This document shows positions 32,241 to 39,934 of a stretch of DNA of 64,000 bases, in pieces. How positions within the stretch are numbered: position 1 is the first letter of the stretch; every line of letters starts with the position of its first letter. The translations under genes were made by a program, and so were the position numbers. Under the pieces are notes generated by a model. It worked only from the letters and a program-made list of their open reading frames with translations, did no database searches and was not told where the DNA came from. Origin of the DNA: Melioribacteraceae bacterium (GTDB lineage Bacteria; Bacteroidota; Ignavibacteria; Ignavibacteriales; Melioribacteraceae); NCBI GenBank assembly GCA_016927595.1, contig JAFGMI010000028.1:1-64000 (forward strand). The letters run 5' to 3'.

Positions 32241-32516
32241 ATGAAAGAGTTCAAAAAGCTGATCAGTTCATCGCTGGCTGTTTTATTGTTCGCAGGAATG
32301 CTCAGTTTTACAGCTTGCAGCGGTGTTAGTGAAGAGCAAATTGCTGAACTTGAAGCTTTAAGATCTGAAGTAAAATCTCTTGAAAAAGAAGTAAATGCTC
32401 TGAAGAGCGAAAAAACTAAACTTGAGAGAGAAATTGCAGAACAAAATGCAAAGCTGGAACAATGCGCTAAAGATAAAGCTGAAACGGAAGCTAACTTAAA
32501 GAAAATAGGCAATTAA
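32241..32516 (+). CDS. Coiled-coil lipoprotein (Lpp-like)
   Basis: This 91-residue protein has a lipoprotein signal peptide with lipobox LSFTAC (Cys about residue 26). A single heptad-patterned coiled coil follows to the C-terminus (for example LEALRSEVKSLEKEVNALKS). It resembles Braun-lipoprotein-like outer-membrane tethers in size and design, but it ends KIGN rather than in the cross-linkable lysine. A strong GGAGG site precedes it, suggesting high expression. A LysM protein gene follows 29 bases later. Confidence 0.78.
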   Translation: MKEFKKLISSSLAVLLFAGMLSFTACSGVSEEQIAELEALRSEVKSLEKEVNALKSEKTKLEREIAEQNAKLEQCAKDKAETEANLKKIGN

Positions 32517-32545
32517 AGTTTAATAATTTCTAACGGAGGATATAA

Positions 32546-33235
32546 ATGAAATCATTAAAGTTTTTTGCAGTTTTATCTATTCTATTGCTCTTCTCTGCAA
32601 ATATCTTTGCTCAGGAAAAAGAAATGACCGAAGAAGAATGGCAAAGTGAAATAAATAGATTAACTGCCCAGAAGAATGAATTAACAAAAGAACTTAATTC
32701 ATTACAGAATGATGTTAACAATCTTAAATCAACCAAAACCGGTTTACAATCTTATGATGATTGTATGAATGAACTATACGCATTAGTAGGCGCATCAGAA
32801 GCCGAAGTTGCAAAGTTCAGAACCCAGATTGCCGATGTGAATGGAAGAATCGGTAATGATAATTACGACAAAGAAGACATAGTAGCACAGTGGGAAAATT
32901 TATCAAAGAATAAAATCAGTGCGCTGCCGGAATTCTTTGATAAAGTTCATAACCAAATGAAACGCGCTCTTGATGCATGGGATCAGAAACCAAAAGAAAT
33001 TATGTATACTGTAGTTAGAGGCGATCACCTTTGGGGTATCGCTAAGAAGAAAGAACATTACGGTAACGGTTTTGCATGGCCTGTAATATACAGAGCTAAC
33101 AGAGATCAAATTAAGGATCCGGACTTGATATATCCCAAACAGGTTTTTAAGATCCCCAACTTAACCGAAGAAGAAAAAGCTAAATATGAAAAGGCAAGAG
33201 CAAATTACAAACCTGCTCCGCCTGCTCAGAATTAA
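32546..33235 (+). CDS. Secreted coiled-coil LysM protein
   Basis: This 229-residue protein has a signal peptide ending near NIFAQ (about residue 22), a coiled coil (about 28-66) and a LysM peptidoglycan-binding domain at about 152-203 (YTVVRGDHLWGIA to PKQVFKIP). The C-terminus is Ala/Pro-rich. It probably sits in the periplasm bound to peptidoglycan. Its partner is likely the coiled-coil lipoprotein encoded just upstream, linking outer membrane and cell wall. The transcript is closed by a terminator at 33268. Confidence 0.85.
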   Translation: MKSLKFFAVLSILLLFSANIFAQEKEMTEEEWQSEINRLTAQKNELTKELNSLQNDVNNLKSTKTGLQSYDDCMNELYALVGASEAEVAKFRTQIADVNGRIGNDNYDKEDIVAQWENLSKNKISALPEFFDKVHNQMKRALDAWDQKPKEIMYTVVRGDHLWGIAKKKEHYGNGFAWPVIYRANRDQIKDPDLIYPKQVFKIPNLTEEEKAKYEKARANYKPAPPAQN

Positions 33236-33267
33236 TTGATGAGAAAAATATAGTTATAAAAAATTCA

Positions 33268-33302
33268 GCCCCTTATCATCTGTGATGATAGGGGGCTTTG
33301 TT
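33268..33302 (+). terminator. Rho-independent terminator
   Basis: A 13-bp stem (GCCCCTTATCATC/GATGATAGGGGGC, 33268-33280 with 33284-33296, one G-T pair) closes a TGT loop, followed by TTTGTTA. It ends the lipoprotein-LysM transcript only a few bases before the phoH start. Confidence 0.85.
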
Positions 33303-33309
33303 ATGTAAT

Positions 33310-34275
33310 ATGACCCAAATAGAAAAACAAATATTGCTCGATAATGTTGATCTGCTTTTGCTGCTCGGATTTAATGACGAAAACCTTAAAATACTCGAAG
33401 ACAGATTTTCATCGAACATCGTTGTGCGAGGTGAAAGAGTATCCGTTAAAGGAGTCAGCGACGAAGTAGCGATTATTGAAAAAGTTTTTAAAGAAATGGT
33501 TTATGTAATCAATACTACCGGCAGACTTGAAAAGAAAGACATTTACACGATAATTGATCTGACAACGCAGGGTCAGGAAATAATTAGCAACGATGATTAC
33601 GACAGTATAATTTTATATTCAAAGAAAGATGTTATAAAGGCAAAAACGCCTACTCAGGTTCTGTACTTTGAAAATGTAAAAAAGAATGATATTTGTTTTG
33701 CGATTGGACCTGCTGGTACCGGAAAAACCTATCTGGCTGTGGCGTTTGCAGTGGCAGCATTGAAAAAAGGAGCAGTTCAACGAATTGTTCTTGCACGTCC
33801 GGCCGTTGAAGCAGGCGAAAGCCTTGGATTCCTGCCGGGTGATTTCAGAGAAAAGATTGATCCGTATCTCAGACCGCTTTATGATGCTCTGAATGATATG
33901 ATCCCTTCAGATCAACTCAGGAAATATATAGAGAATGGTATAATCGAAATTGTACCTCTTGCTTATATGAGAGGCAGAACATTAAATAATGCCTATGTAA
34001 TTCTTGATGAAGCTCAGAATGCTACAACTATGCAGATGAAAATGTTTCTAACTAGACTCGGACCGAATTCAAGATCCATTATAACGGGAGATATTACCCA
34101 GATTGATCTGCCTTCTAAAAAGCTGAGCGGGCTGGTCCAGATTCAAAACATATTGAAAGATGTAGATGGTGTCGGGTTTATATACTTCAATAAAAATGAT
34201 GTTGTTCGTCATAAACTGGTTAAGGACATTATTGATGCATATGAAAATTATATGAACGGTGACGGCGATTCTTAA
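33310..34275 (+). CDS. PhoH-like ATPase
   Basis: This 321-residue cytosolic ATPase has an N-terminal KH-like region, Walker A GPAGTGKT (about 133-140) and Walker B ILDEAQN. This is the stand-alone PhoH family, often linked to RNA metabolism and ybeY. ATG 33310 is preferred over TTG 33298, which lies in the tail of the terminator. No ybeY is adjacent. Its end overlaps the convergent mazG by four bases. Confidence 0.93.
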   Translation: MTQIEKQILLDNVDLLLLLGFNDENLKILEDRFSSNIVVRGERVSVKGVSDEVAIIEKVFKEMVYVINTTGRLEKKDIYTIIDLTTQGQEIISNDDYDSIILYSKKDVIKAKTPTQVLYFENVKKNDICFAIGPAGTGKTYLAVAFAVAALKKGAVQRIVLARPAVEAGESLGFLPGDFREKIDPYLRPLYDALNDMIPSDQLRKYIENGIIEIVPLAYMRGRTLNNAYVILDEAQNATTMQMKMFLTRLGPNSRSIITGDITQIDLPSKKLSGLVQIQNILKDVDGVGFIYFNKNDVVRHKLVKDIIDAYENYMNGDGDS

Positions 34276-35033
34276 ATCTTATTTTTGCTTTCCTCCCAAT
34301 ATTTATCCATCTCTTCCAGATTTGACTCCGAGATGTTCTTTCCGTTTTCCTTTAATTTACTTTCAACATAATTAAATCTTCTTACAAATTTTTCGTTGGT
34401 TCTTCTCAGCGCATTCTCAGGATTAATTCCTATGAATCTTGAATAGTTGACTATCGAAAATAAAAGGTCGCCCATTTCCTCTTCAAGTTTTTCGGATTCA
34501 CCCTTTTTTTCTTCAGCCTGGAGTTCCCGGATTTCCTCCTCGACCTTTTTCCATACATCCTCTTTCTTTTCCCAGTCGAATCCAACCTTTGCAGCTTTTT
34601 CCTGAAGTCTGAACGATTTATGTAATTCCGGTAAATTTTTAGGTACTCCTTCAAGTATAGATTTTCTCCCCTCCGACAATTTTATTGTTTCCCAGTTTCG
34701 TGTAATATCAGAAGTCCCGTTTACCTTAGTATCGCCGAAGACGTGAGGATGTCTTCTTATCAATTTATCCGTTATACTATCAATAACATCTGAAATAGTA
34801 AACTTATCAGCCTCTTCAGCAATAATGGAGTGAAAAACAATGTGCAGCAGCAAATCACCGAGCTCTACTTTCAGTTCATCAAAATTCTTTTCATCTATAG
34901 CTTCTACCACCTCATAACTCTCTTCAAGTGTTGCTGCCTTTATGGAATCGTGAGTTTGTTCTTTATCCCAGGGGCATTCTTTCCGTAGTTTATACATTAT
35001 TTGCATCAGGTTTTCAAATTTACCGTCTGTCAA
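34272..35033 (-). CDS. mazG: Nucleoside triphosphate pyrophosphohydrolase MazG
   Basis: This 253-residue enzyme hydrolyses NTPs to NMPs and pyrophosphate. It has two MazG domains. The first holds CPWDKEQTHDS, LEESYEVVEAI and the metal-binding ELGDLLLHIVFHS; the second holds EEEMGDLLFSIVNYSR. The ARKxxxDPE-like middle reads as GFDWEKKEDVWKKVEEE. The start is TTG 35033 with a perfect GGAGG site six bases upstream. It is convergent with phoH. Confidence 0.95.
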   Translation of the reverse strand: MTDGKFENLMQIMYKLRKECPWDKEQTHDSIKAATLEESYEVVEAIDEKNFDELKVELGDLLLHIVFHSIIAEEADKFTISDVIDSITDKLIRRHPHVFGDTKVNGTSDITRNWETIKLSEGRKSILEGVPKNLPELHKSFRLQEKAAKVGFDWEKKEDVWKKVEEEIRELQAEEKKGESEKLEEEMGDLLFSIVNYSRFIGINPENALRRTNEKFVRRFNYVESKLKENGKNISESNLEEMDKYWEESKNKI

Positions 35034-35146
35034 TTATTACCTCCGATTGAATAATATTTAAGTGCAAAGATAATTTTATATTTGAAATAAATGAAATACT
35101 CGCTTGAAATGATTATTTTTTGTTATGATAATTTGAGAGGGATAAA

Positions 35147-35602
35147 ATGGTCGAAGTAAAAATTAAAGAACTCGGTTATTCAGTTCCTGAGGCTCCTATG
35201 CCTTTGGCTGCATACGTGCCGGCAGTAAGCACGGGCAGGATGGTTTATACGGCAGGTCAACTGCCTGTTGTTGACGGAAAACTGATGTACTCCGGTAAAG
35301 CAGGACAGGATCTGAGTCTGGAAAATGCCCAGGAAGCTGCAAAAATCTGTGCTCTTAACTGTCTAAGTGTTATCAAATCTCAAATCGGAGATCTCGAGAA
35401 TATAGTGAGGATTGTTAAACTTACAGTGTTTGTAAATAGTTCAGCCGGATTCAGTGATCAGCCCAAAGTGGCTAACGGCGCATCTGAATTTCTTGTGCAG
35501 GTATTCGGTGATGCGGGCAAGCATGCCAGGAGTGCTGTGGGAGTAAATGAACTACCTTTGAATGCTGCCGTTGAAATTGAGATGATTGTGGAAACAAAAT
35601 AA
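35147..35602 (+). CDS. RidA family protein (YjgF/UK114)
   Basis: This 151-residue protein has the chorismate-mutase-like fold of the RidA family, whose best-known members deaminate reactive enamines and imines. The family motif near the C-terminus, [21 protein letters not shown], contains the catalytic arginine. The protein is longer than E. coli RidA by about 20 residues and resembles the ~150-residue subgroup, which may differ in substrate. It is monocistronic by spacing. Confidence 0.88.
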   Translation: MVEVKIKELGYSVPEAPMPLAAYVPAVSTGRMVYTAGQLPVVDGKLMYSGKAGQDLSLENAQEAAKICALNCLSVIKSQIGDLENIVRIVKLTVFVNSSAGFSDQPKVANGASEFLVQVFGDAGKHARSAVGVNELPLNAAVEIEMIVETK

Positions 35603-35630
35603 TGCTTTCGATAGTACTAATTGAAAGATA

Positions 35631-35660
35631 TTGACATTTGTTTTTTAATCAGTATTTTTA
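35631..35660 (+). promoter_or_regulatory. Bacteroidota-type promoter candidate
   Basis: TTGACA at 35631-35636 and TATTTTTA at 35653-35660 are separated so that 19 bases lie between TTG and TA. This fits the Bacteroidota housekeeping pattern TTG-N19-TAnnTTTG with one mismatch. It would start transcription just before the gene at 35683. Confidence 0.5.
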
Positions 35661-35682
35661 AATAGAAAACTTGAAAAGCCTT

Positions 35683-36159
35683 ATGAAAAGAATATTATTA
35701 CTGGTATTATTTACATCAACTGTAGCCCTTGCACAATTCAGAAGTGACCTTGATAAACCTGCAGATATAAAAAGCAGCATTACAAATTACACGCCTTCGG
35801 GTTTTCTGCTTGGATTTATTAATCCTCAAAATTTTAATATGCAGCATTCGGTAAGTATGAGCTATTCAACTTTTGGTGGGCATGGTATTGCTCTGGGTGT
35901 TTATACTAACAATATGTCTTATCAATTCAGTGATAACCTTAATATAGAGGCTGATATAAGTTTTGTTAATTCACCTTACAGTTCATTCGGCGAAAACCAT
36001 GCTAAATCATTGAACGGAATTTATTTAAGCAGAGCCCAGTTAAATTATCAGCCGTGGAAAGATTTTAAAGTAACCTTTCAGTATTTAAGCCTTCCTCCGG
36101 GATATTACGGAGGGTATAACTATTATTCACCGCTGGGAAGATTAAGTAATTTTTACTAA
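35683..36159 (+). CDS. Secreted protein of unknown function, probable envelope
   Basis: This 158-residue protein has a clear signal peptide (MKRILLLVLFTSTVALAQ). The mature chain is rich in Tyr, Ser, Asn and Gly with beta-strand character, such as VSMSYSTFGGHGIALGVYTNNMSYQF. It could be a small outer-membrane or surface protein. No family is recognised. ATG 35683 is preferred over TTG 35671 because it begins at the signal peptide. A terminator follows. Confidence 0.65.
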   Translation: MKRILLLVLFTSTVALAQFRSDLDKPADIKSSITNYTPSGFLLGFINPQNFNMQHSVSMSYSTFGGHGIALGVYTNNMSYQFSDNLNIEADISFVNSPYSSFGENHAKSLNGIYLSRAQLNYQPWKDFKVTFQYLSLPPGYYGGYNYYSPLGRLSNFY

Positions 36160-36194
36160 TAGAATACACCAGATATATATTTTTTGTAAGTTTG

Positions 36195-36222
36195 ATAACC
36201 GGTTTTACCCGGTTATTTTTTT
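36195..36222 (+). terminator. Rho-independent terminator
   Basis: An 8-bp stem ATAACCGG/CCGGTTAT (36195-36202 with 36209-36216) closes a 6-base loop, followed by a run of six T. It lies 16 bases before the next start codon. Confidence 0.83.
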
Positions 36223-36237
36223 ATTCAGGAAGCTCGC

Positions 36238-36726
36238 TTGAGAAAGAAAAATATTACGAATAATAACAGTGACCTCGGTGATCTGAAGGATACTACTGCA
36301 AATTTATTTATAAATGTGGTTATCTTTATTCTTGCCGGAATTGTAATTGTTATGATTTGGTCAATCTATAAAAAACTGGCAACCGATGATATAAATGTCT
36401 ATGATACGAATGATGAAAATGTGCCTGCTGAAATTATTCAGGTGGAAGTTCTGAACGGTTGCGGAGTTACGGGGGTCGCCGACAGGTTCACGGATTTTCT
36501 TAGAGCTAATAACGTGGATGTTGTGAAAACCGATAATTATGTGACTTTTGATATCGACGAAACGATGGTAATCGACAGAACAGGTAATTTAGCTAATGCC
36601 AAGACAGTTGCTGAAATGCTCGGTATGAAGAGGAATAAAGCATTTCAGCAGCAGAACTCGGATTATTTTGTCGACGTTACGGTTATAATAGGACGCGATT
36701 ATTTTTCGTTAAAACCATTAAACTAG
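36238..36726 (+). CDS. Single-pass membrane protein with LytR C-terminal domain
   Basis: This 162-residue protein has one transmembrane helix (about 22-46) and a periplasmic LytR_C domain (about 66-158) with the motif VEVLNGCGVTGVADRFTDFLR and the VIDRTGN segment. LytR_C domains accompany envelope proteins but have no established activity alone. The start is TTG 36238 with an AGGAAG site. It is directly followed by rsfS and argS. Confidence 0.82.
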   Translation: MRKKNITNNNSDLGDLKDTTANLFINVVIFILAGIVIVMIWSIYKKLATDDINVYDTNDENVPAEIIQVEVLNGCGVTGVADRFTDFLRANNVDVVKTDNYVTFDIDETMVIDRTGNLANAKTVAEMLGMKRNKAFQQQNSDYFVDVTVIIGRDYFSLKPLN

Positions 36727-36735
36727 AGGATAACG

Positions 36736-37086
36736 TTGGAAGTTATTGAATTCGCAAAAAGTATAGGTGATATAATCCTGAGCAAAAAAGGTTATGATAT
36801 AAGAATTTTGGATTTACGGACTATATCAACTATTGCAGATTACTTTATTATTTGTTCGGCTGGTTCGGATGTGCAGGTGAAAGCAATAGCAGATGAGATC
36901 GATAAAAAATTAAGGGACATAGGCATAAAGTGCTATTTAAAAGAAGGTTATGAAGCGCTTAACTGGGTTCTTCTCGACTATTTTGATGTTGTTGTTCATA
37001 TATTCAGAAATGAAGCCAGAACCTTCTATAATCTGGAAAAACTCTGGGGAGATGCACCAGTAATTGAAATTAGCGATGAGCACTAA
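36736..37086 (+). CDS. rsfS: Ribosome silencing factor RsfS/YbeB
   Basis: This 116-residue protein binds ribosomal protein L14 and blocks subunit joining in starved cells. The family core is complete: LDLRTISTIADYFIICSAGS, then GYEALNWVLLDYFDVVVHIF and EARTFYNLEKLWGDA. The start is TTG 36736. It sits between the LytR_C gene (9-base gap) and argS (33-base gap). Confidence 0.95.
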   Translation: MEVIEFAKSIGDIILSKKGYDIRILDLRTISTIADYFIICSAGSDVQVKAIADEIDKKLRDIGIKCYLKEGYEALNWVLLDYFDVVVHIFRNEARTFYNLEKLWGDAPVIEISDEH

Positions 37087-37119
37087 GAAGTTAATAATCA
37101 ATAAGTTATGGAGTAATTT

Positions 37120-38748
37120 TTGAAAGAATATCTCGGGCAACTATTCTTAGAAGCGACGAAGAATTTAGATTACTTAAATGATATCGAAATAAACTTCTCC
37201 GTACCCAGAACCGAAGAACACGGTGATTTATCTACCAATGCTGCAATGCTGCTTACAAAAAAGCTGAAAAAAAATCCGAGATTAATTGCTCAGGGAATCA
37301 TTGATTCCCTAAATATTGACCATAATATTATAAATAAAATTGAAATAGCCGGACCCGGCTTTATTAATTTCCATTTCTCAGCTACTTACCTGACCGGAAT
37401 CGTAAAAACAATTTTTGATGAAGGTGAACATTTCGGGAAATCGTCCAAACATTCCGGTAAAAAGGCTATTGTAGAATTCGTATCTGCTAATCCTACCGGT
37501 CCGCTTACAATCGGTCATGGTCGAAATGCAGTACTTGGTGATACGGTGGCAACACTGCTTGAAGCTATAGGTTATAGTGTTGATCGGGAGTACTACTTTA
37601 ATAATGCGGGAAGGCAGATGAGAGTGCTTGGGGATTCGGTTAAATTAAGATACAACGAAATACTCGGTGAAAAAATTTCTTTCCCCGAGGATTACTATCA
37701 GGGTGAATACATAAAAGAGATTTCCCGAAAACTTGTGGATGAATATGAAGATAAGCTGCGGGATGAAAATCCCGAAGGGAAGTTCAAAGAAGCGGCTGAG
37801 CAGTCTATATTCAGTGATATTAAAAATACACTCGGGATGCTTGGCATAGGCATGAATAGTTATTTTAATGAGAATACGCTTTATACCGATAAGAAAATCG
37901 ATGAGGTTTTGAATAGGTTTGATAAGATGGGATTATCATACGAGAAGGAAGGTGCAGTCTGGCTGAAGCTCTCCGAAATGGGTAATGAACAGGATAAGGT
38001 TATTGTAAAGTCTACCGGTGAACCGACTTACAGACTACCCGACATTGCATATCACATTGAAAAGTTTAAACGGGGTTATGACCTGATAGTCGATTTATTC
38101 GGTTCCGATCATGCTGCTACTTATCCGGATGTTTTGGCGGGGTGCCGCGCATTAGGATATGATATCCAGAAGGTCAGAGTCCTTATACATCAGTTTGTGA
38201 CTATTGTTGAAAACGGTGAAATTGTGAAAATGTCGACACGTAAAGCTAATTTTATTACAATTGACGAACTGATCTCCGAAGTAGGAGCTGATGTTGTAAG
38301 ATACTTTTTTATAATGAGAAATATGAATACGCATCTGAATTTTGAACTTGATCTGGCAAAAAAACAATCTGACGAAAATCCTGTTTTCTACCTTCAGTAT
38401 GCGCACGCACGGATTTCATCAATACTTCGAATGACTGAAAAAGAAGGACTGAACGGATCATTTGAATACCTGAATTTATTGACTCATGAAACTGAAGTTA
38501 AACTACTTAAAAAACTTTTCCTGTTTCCCGAAGAAATTGAATATGCCGCCGAATATTTTGAACCTCATAAGATCGCAAATTATCTTGAGGATCTTGCATC
38601 GCTTTTCCATAAATTTTATACGGAATGCAGAATTATTGGCTCGGAAAAGAAATTAGCGGAAGCAAGAATAGCATTGATCAAATCGGTACAGATTGTTTTA
38701 AAAAATGGTTTAACACTCCTCAAAGTAAGTGCGCCTGATAAAATGTAG
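37120..38748 (+). CDS. argS: Arginyl-tRNA synthetase
   Basis: This 542-residue class I aminoacyl-tRNA synthetase has the ArgRS signature SANPTGPLTIGHGRNAVLGD containing the HIGH-like site. The KMSKS-equivalent is KMSTR, followed by the C-terminal anticodon-binding helical domain. The start is TTG 37120. Length is normal. Its stop is two bases from the convergent comF stop with no terminator between. Confidence 0.97.
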   Translation: MKEYLGQLFLEATKNLDYLNDIEINFSVPRTEEHGDLSTNAAMLLTKKLKKNPRLIAQGIIDSLNIDHNIINKIEIAGPGFINFHFSATYLTGIVKTIFDEGEHFGKSSKHSGKKAIVEFVSANPTGPLTIGHGRNAVLGDTVATLLEAIGYSVDREYYFNNAGRQMRVLGDSVKLRYNEILGEKISFPEDYYQGEYIKEISRKLVDEYEDKLRDENPEGKFKEAAEQSIFSDIKNTLGMLGIGMNSYFNENTLYTDKKIDEVLNRFDKMGLSYEKEGAVWLKLSEMGNEQDKVIVKSTGEPTYRLPDIAYHIEKFKRGYDLIVDLFGSDHAATYPDVLAGCRALGYDIQKVRVLIHQFVTIVENGEIVKMSTRKANFITIDELISEVGADVVRYFFIMRNMNTHLNFELDLAKKQSDENPVFYLQYAHARISSILRMTEKEGLNGSFEYLNLLTHETEVKLLKKLFLFPEEIEYAAEYFEPHKIANYLEDLASLFHKFYTECRIIGSEKKLAEARIALIKSVQIVLKNGLTLLKVSAPDKM

Positions 38749-38750
38749 AT

Positions 38751-39440
38751 TTAAGCAAGCGCAATGGATCCGATTACAATCTGATTTGCACCGTCGGCTT
38801 TTAATGTACTTATGCATTCCTTAATAGTACTGCCGGTTGTTATAACATCATCAACGATCATTATATTTTTGTCTTTTACCGATCTGCCTTTCACCATAGC
38901 AAATGCGGCTTTAACATTTTGTACTCTTTCATTTTTATTAAGATGAGTCTGAGTTCCGGTATTCCTTGTCCGCTTCATGTAAGACTGGGATGTTTTTAAC
39001 CGCATGTAATCAGCAATCCCCTTTGCGAAGTAATACGATTGATTAAATCCTCTTTCTGCTTTTTTAACATGGTATAATGGGACTGGAAGAATAATATTCA
39101 AATTGTAATTGCTAAGGTCTTTCTCGAATCTTTCCGCCAGCATTTTGCCGAGCCTGTAAGCAATAAGAAACTTACTGTTATATTTTATGCTATGAAGTAA
39201 GATTTGTACAGGATTATTCATATGGAAAAGATACAATGAGAATATTGCAATATCCTGATCACTTCCCTTAAAGTATTCCATTTTGTGTTCAGTAACAATT
39301 TCCGGCGATACGGTTATAAGTTCATCTGCACACTTGCGGCAAAGCGGGTTTCCAGGATTAATTATTCTTGAATTGCAGCAGATGCAGTTCTGCGGTATAA
39401 AAAAATTCAGCAGATCATATAGAAAGATATTTCCCAACAA
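38751..39440 (-). CDS. ComF family phosphoribosyltransferase-like protein
   Basis: This 229-residue protein has an N-terminal zinc finger (C19, C22, C34, C37) and a C-terminal type I phosphoribosyltransferase domain with the PRPP loop IMIVDDVITTGST (about 193-205). ComF acts in DNA uptake in competent bacteria, but the family is widespread in non-competent species as well. No other competence genes are nearby. The start codon is TTG. Confidence 0.9.
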   Translation of the reverse strand: MLGNIFLYDLLNFFIPQNCICCNSRIINPGNPLCRKCADELITVSPEIVTEHKMEYFKGSDQDIAIFSLYLFHMNNPVQILLHSIKYNSKFLIAYRLGKMLAERFEKDLSNYNLNIILPVPLYHVKKAERGFNQSYYFAKGIADYMRLKTSQSYMKRTRNTGTQTHLNKNERVQNVKAAFAMVKGRSVKDKNIMIVDDVITTGSTIKECISTLKADGANQIVIGSIALA

Positions 39441-39445
39441 GCGTG

Positions 39446-39847
39446 TTAAATATTTTTTGTAACTAAATATCCACCAAGCTTCGCATCATTCAAACGAATG
39501 TGATTTATCAGCCAGTTCTTAAAAGATTTTAACATTTCCAGGTTAAGGCTGGCGTTACCGTTGATGACATCGTTCACATAATCAGTTGTTTTTCTGAGGA
39601 ATCGGTCATGTTCCATTTTATGTGAAAAATAATTTTCATATTTAAACTTTTTCATTAACTCTTCTTCAGTATCGAAATGAGTTACAGTTTCTTGTGCGAG
39701 CTGTTTTAGTAAATATTTAATAGTTTCTGATTTATCCTGACCCAGCAGGTCATATAATTCTGAAACAATCTCTGCAAATTTCAGATGCTGCTCATCAATA
39801 ATATTAATATTTGTAAGTTCAATATCTTTTGCTTCGATAAATTTCAT
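39446..39847 (-). CDS. Bacteriohemerythrin
   Basis: This 133-residue four-helix oxygen-binding protein has all seven diiron ligands: H21, H57, E61, H76, H80, H116 and D121, in the motifs DEQH, HFDTEE, HKMEHDRF and HIRLND. It binds O2 reversibly and may store, deliver or sense it. It lies five bases upstream of comF on the same strand. It fits a cell that meets low or variable oxygen. Confidence 0.93.
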   Translation of the reverse strand: MKFIEAKDIELTNINIIDEQHLKFAEIVSELYDLLGQDKSETIKYLLKQLAQETVTHFDTEEELMKKFKYENYFSHKMEHDRFLRKTTDYVNDVINGNASLNLEMLKSFKNWLINHIRLNDAKLGGYLVTKNI

Positions 39848-39934
39848 TCGTTGATCCCGGATTAATTATAATTCAAATTATAAAATATGTCTGTAAAACA
39901 CCAGCCTGCCGATTGCTGATATACTCCAATTATA

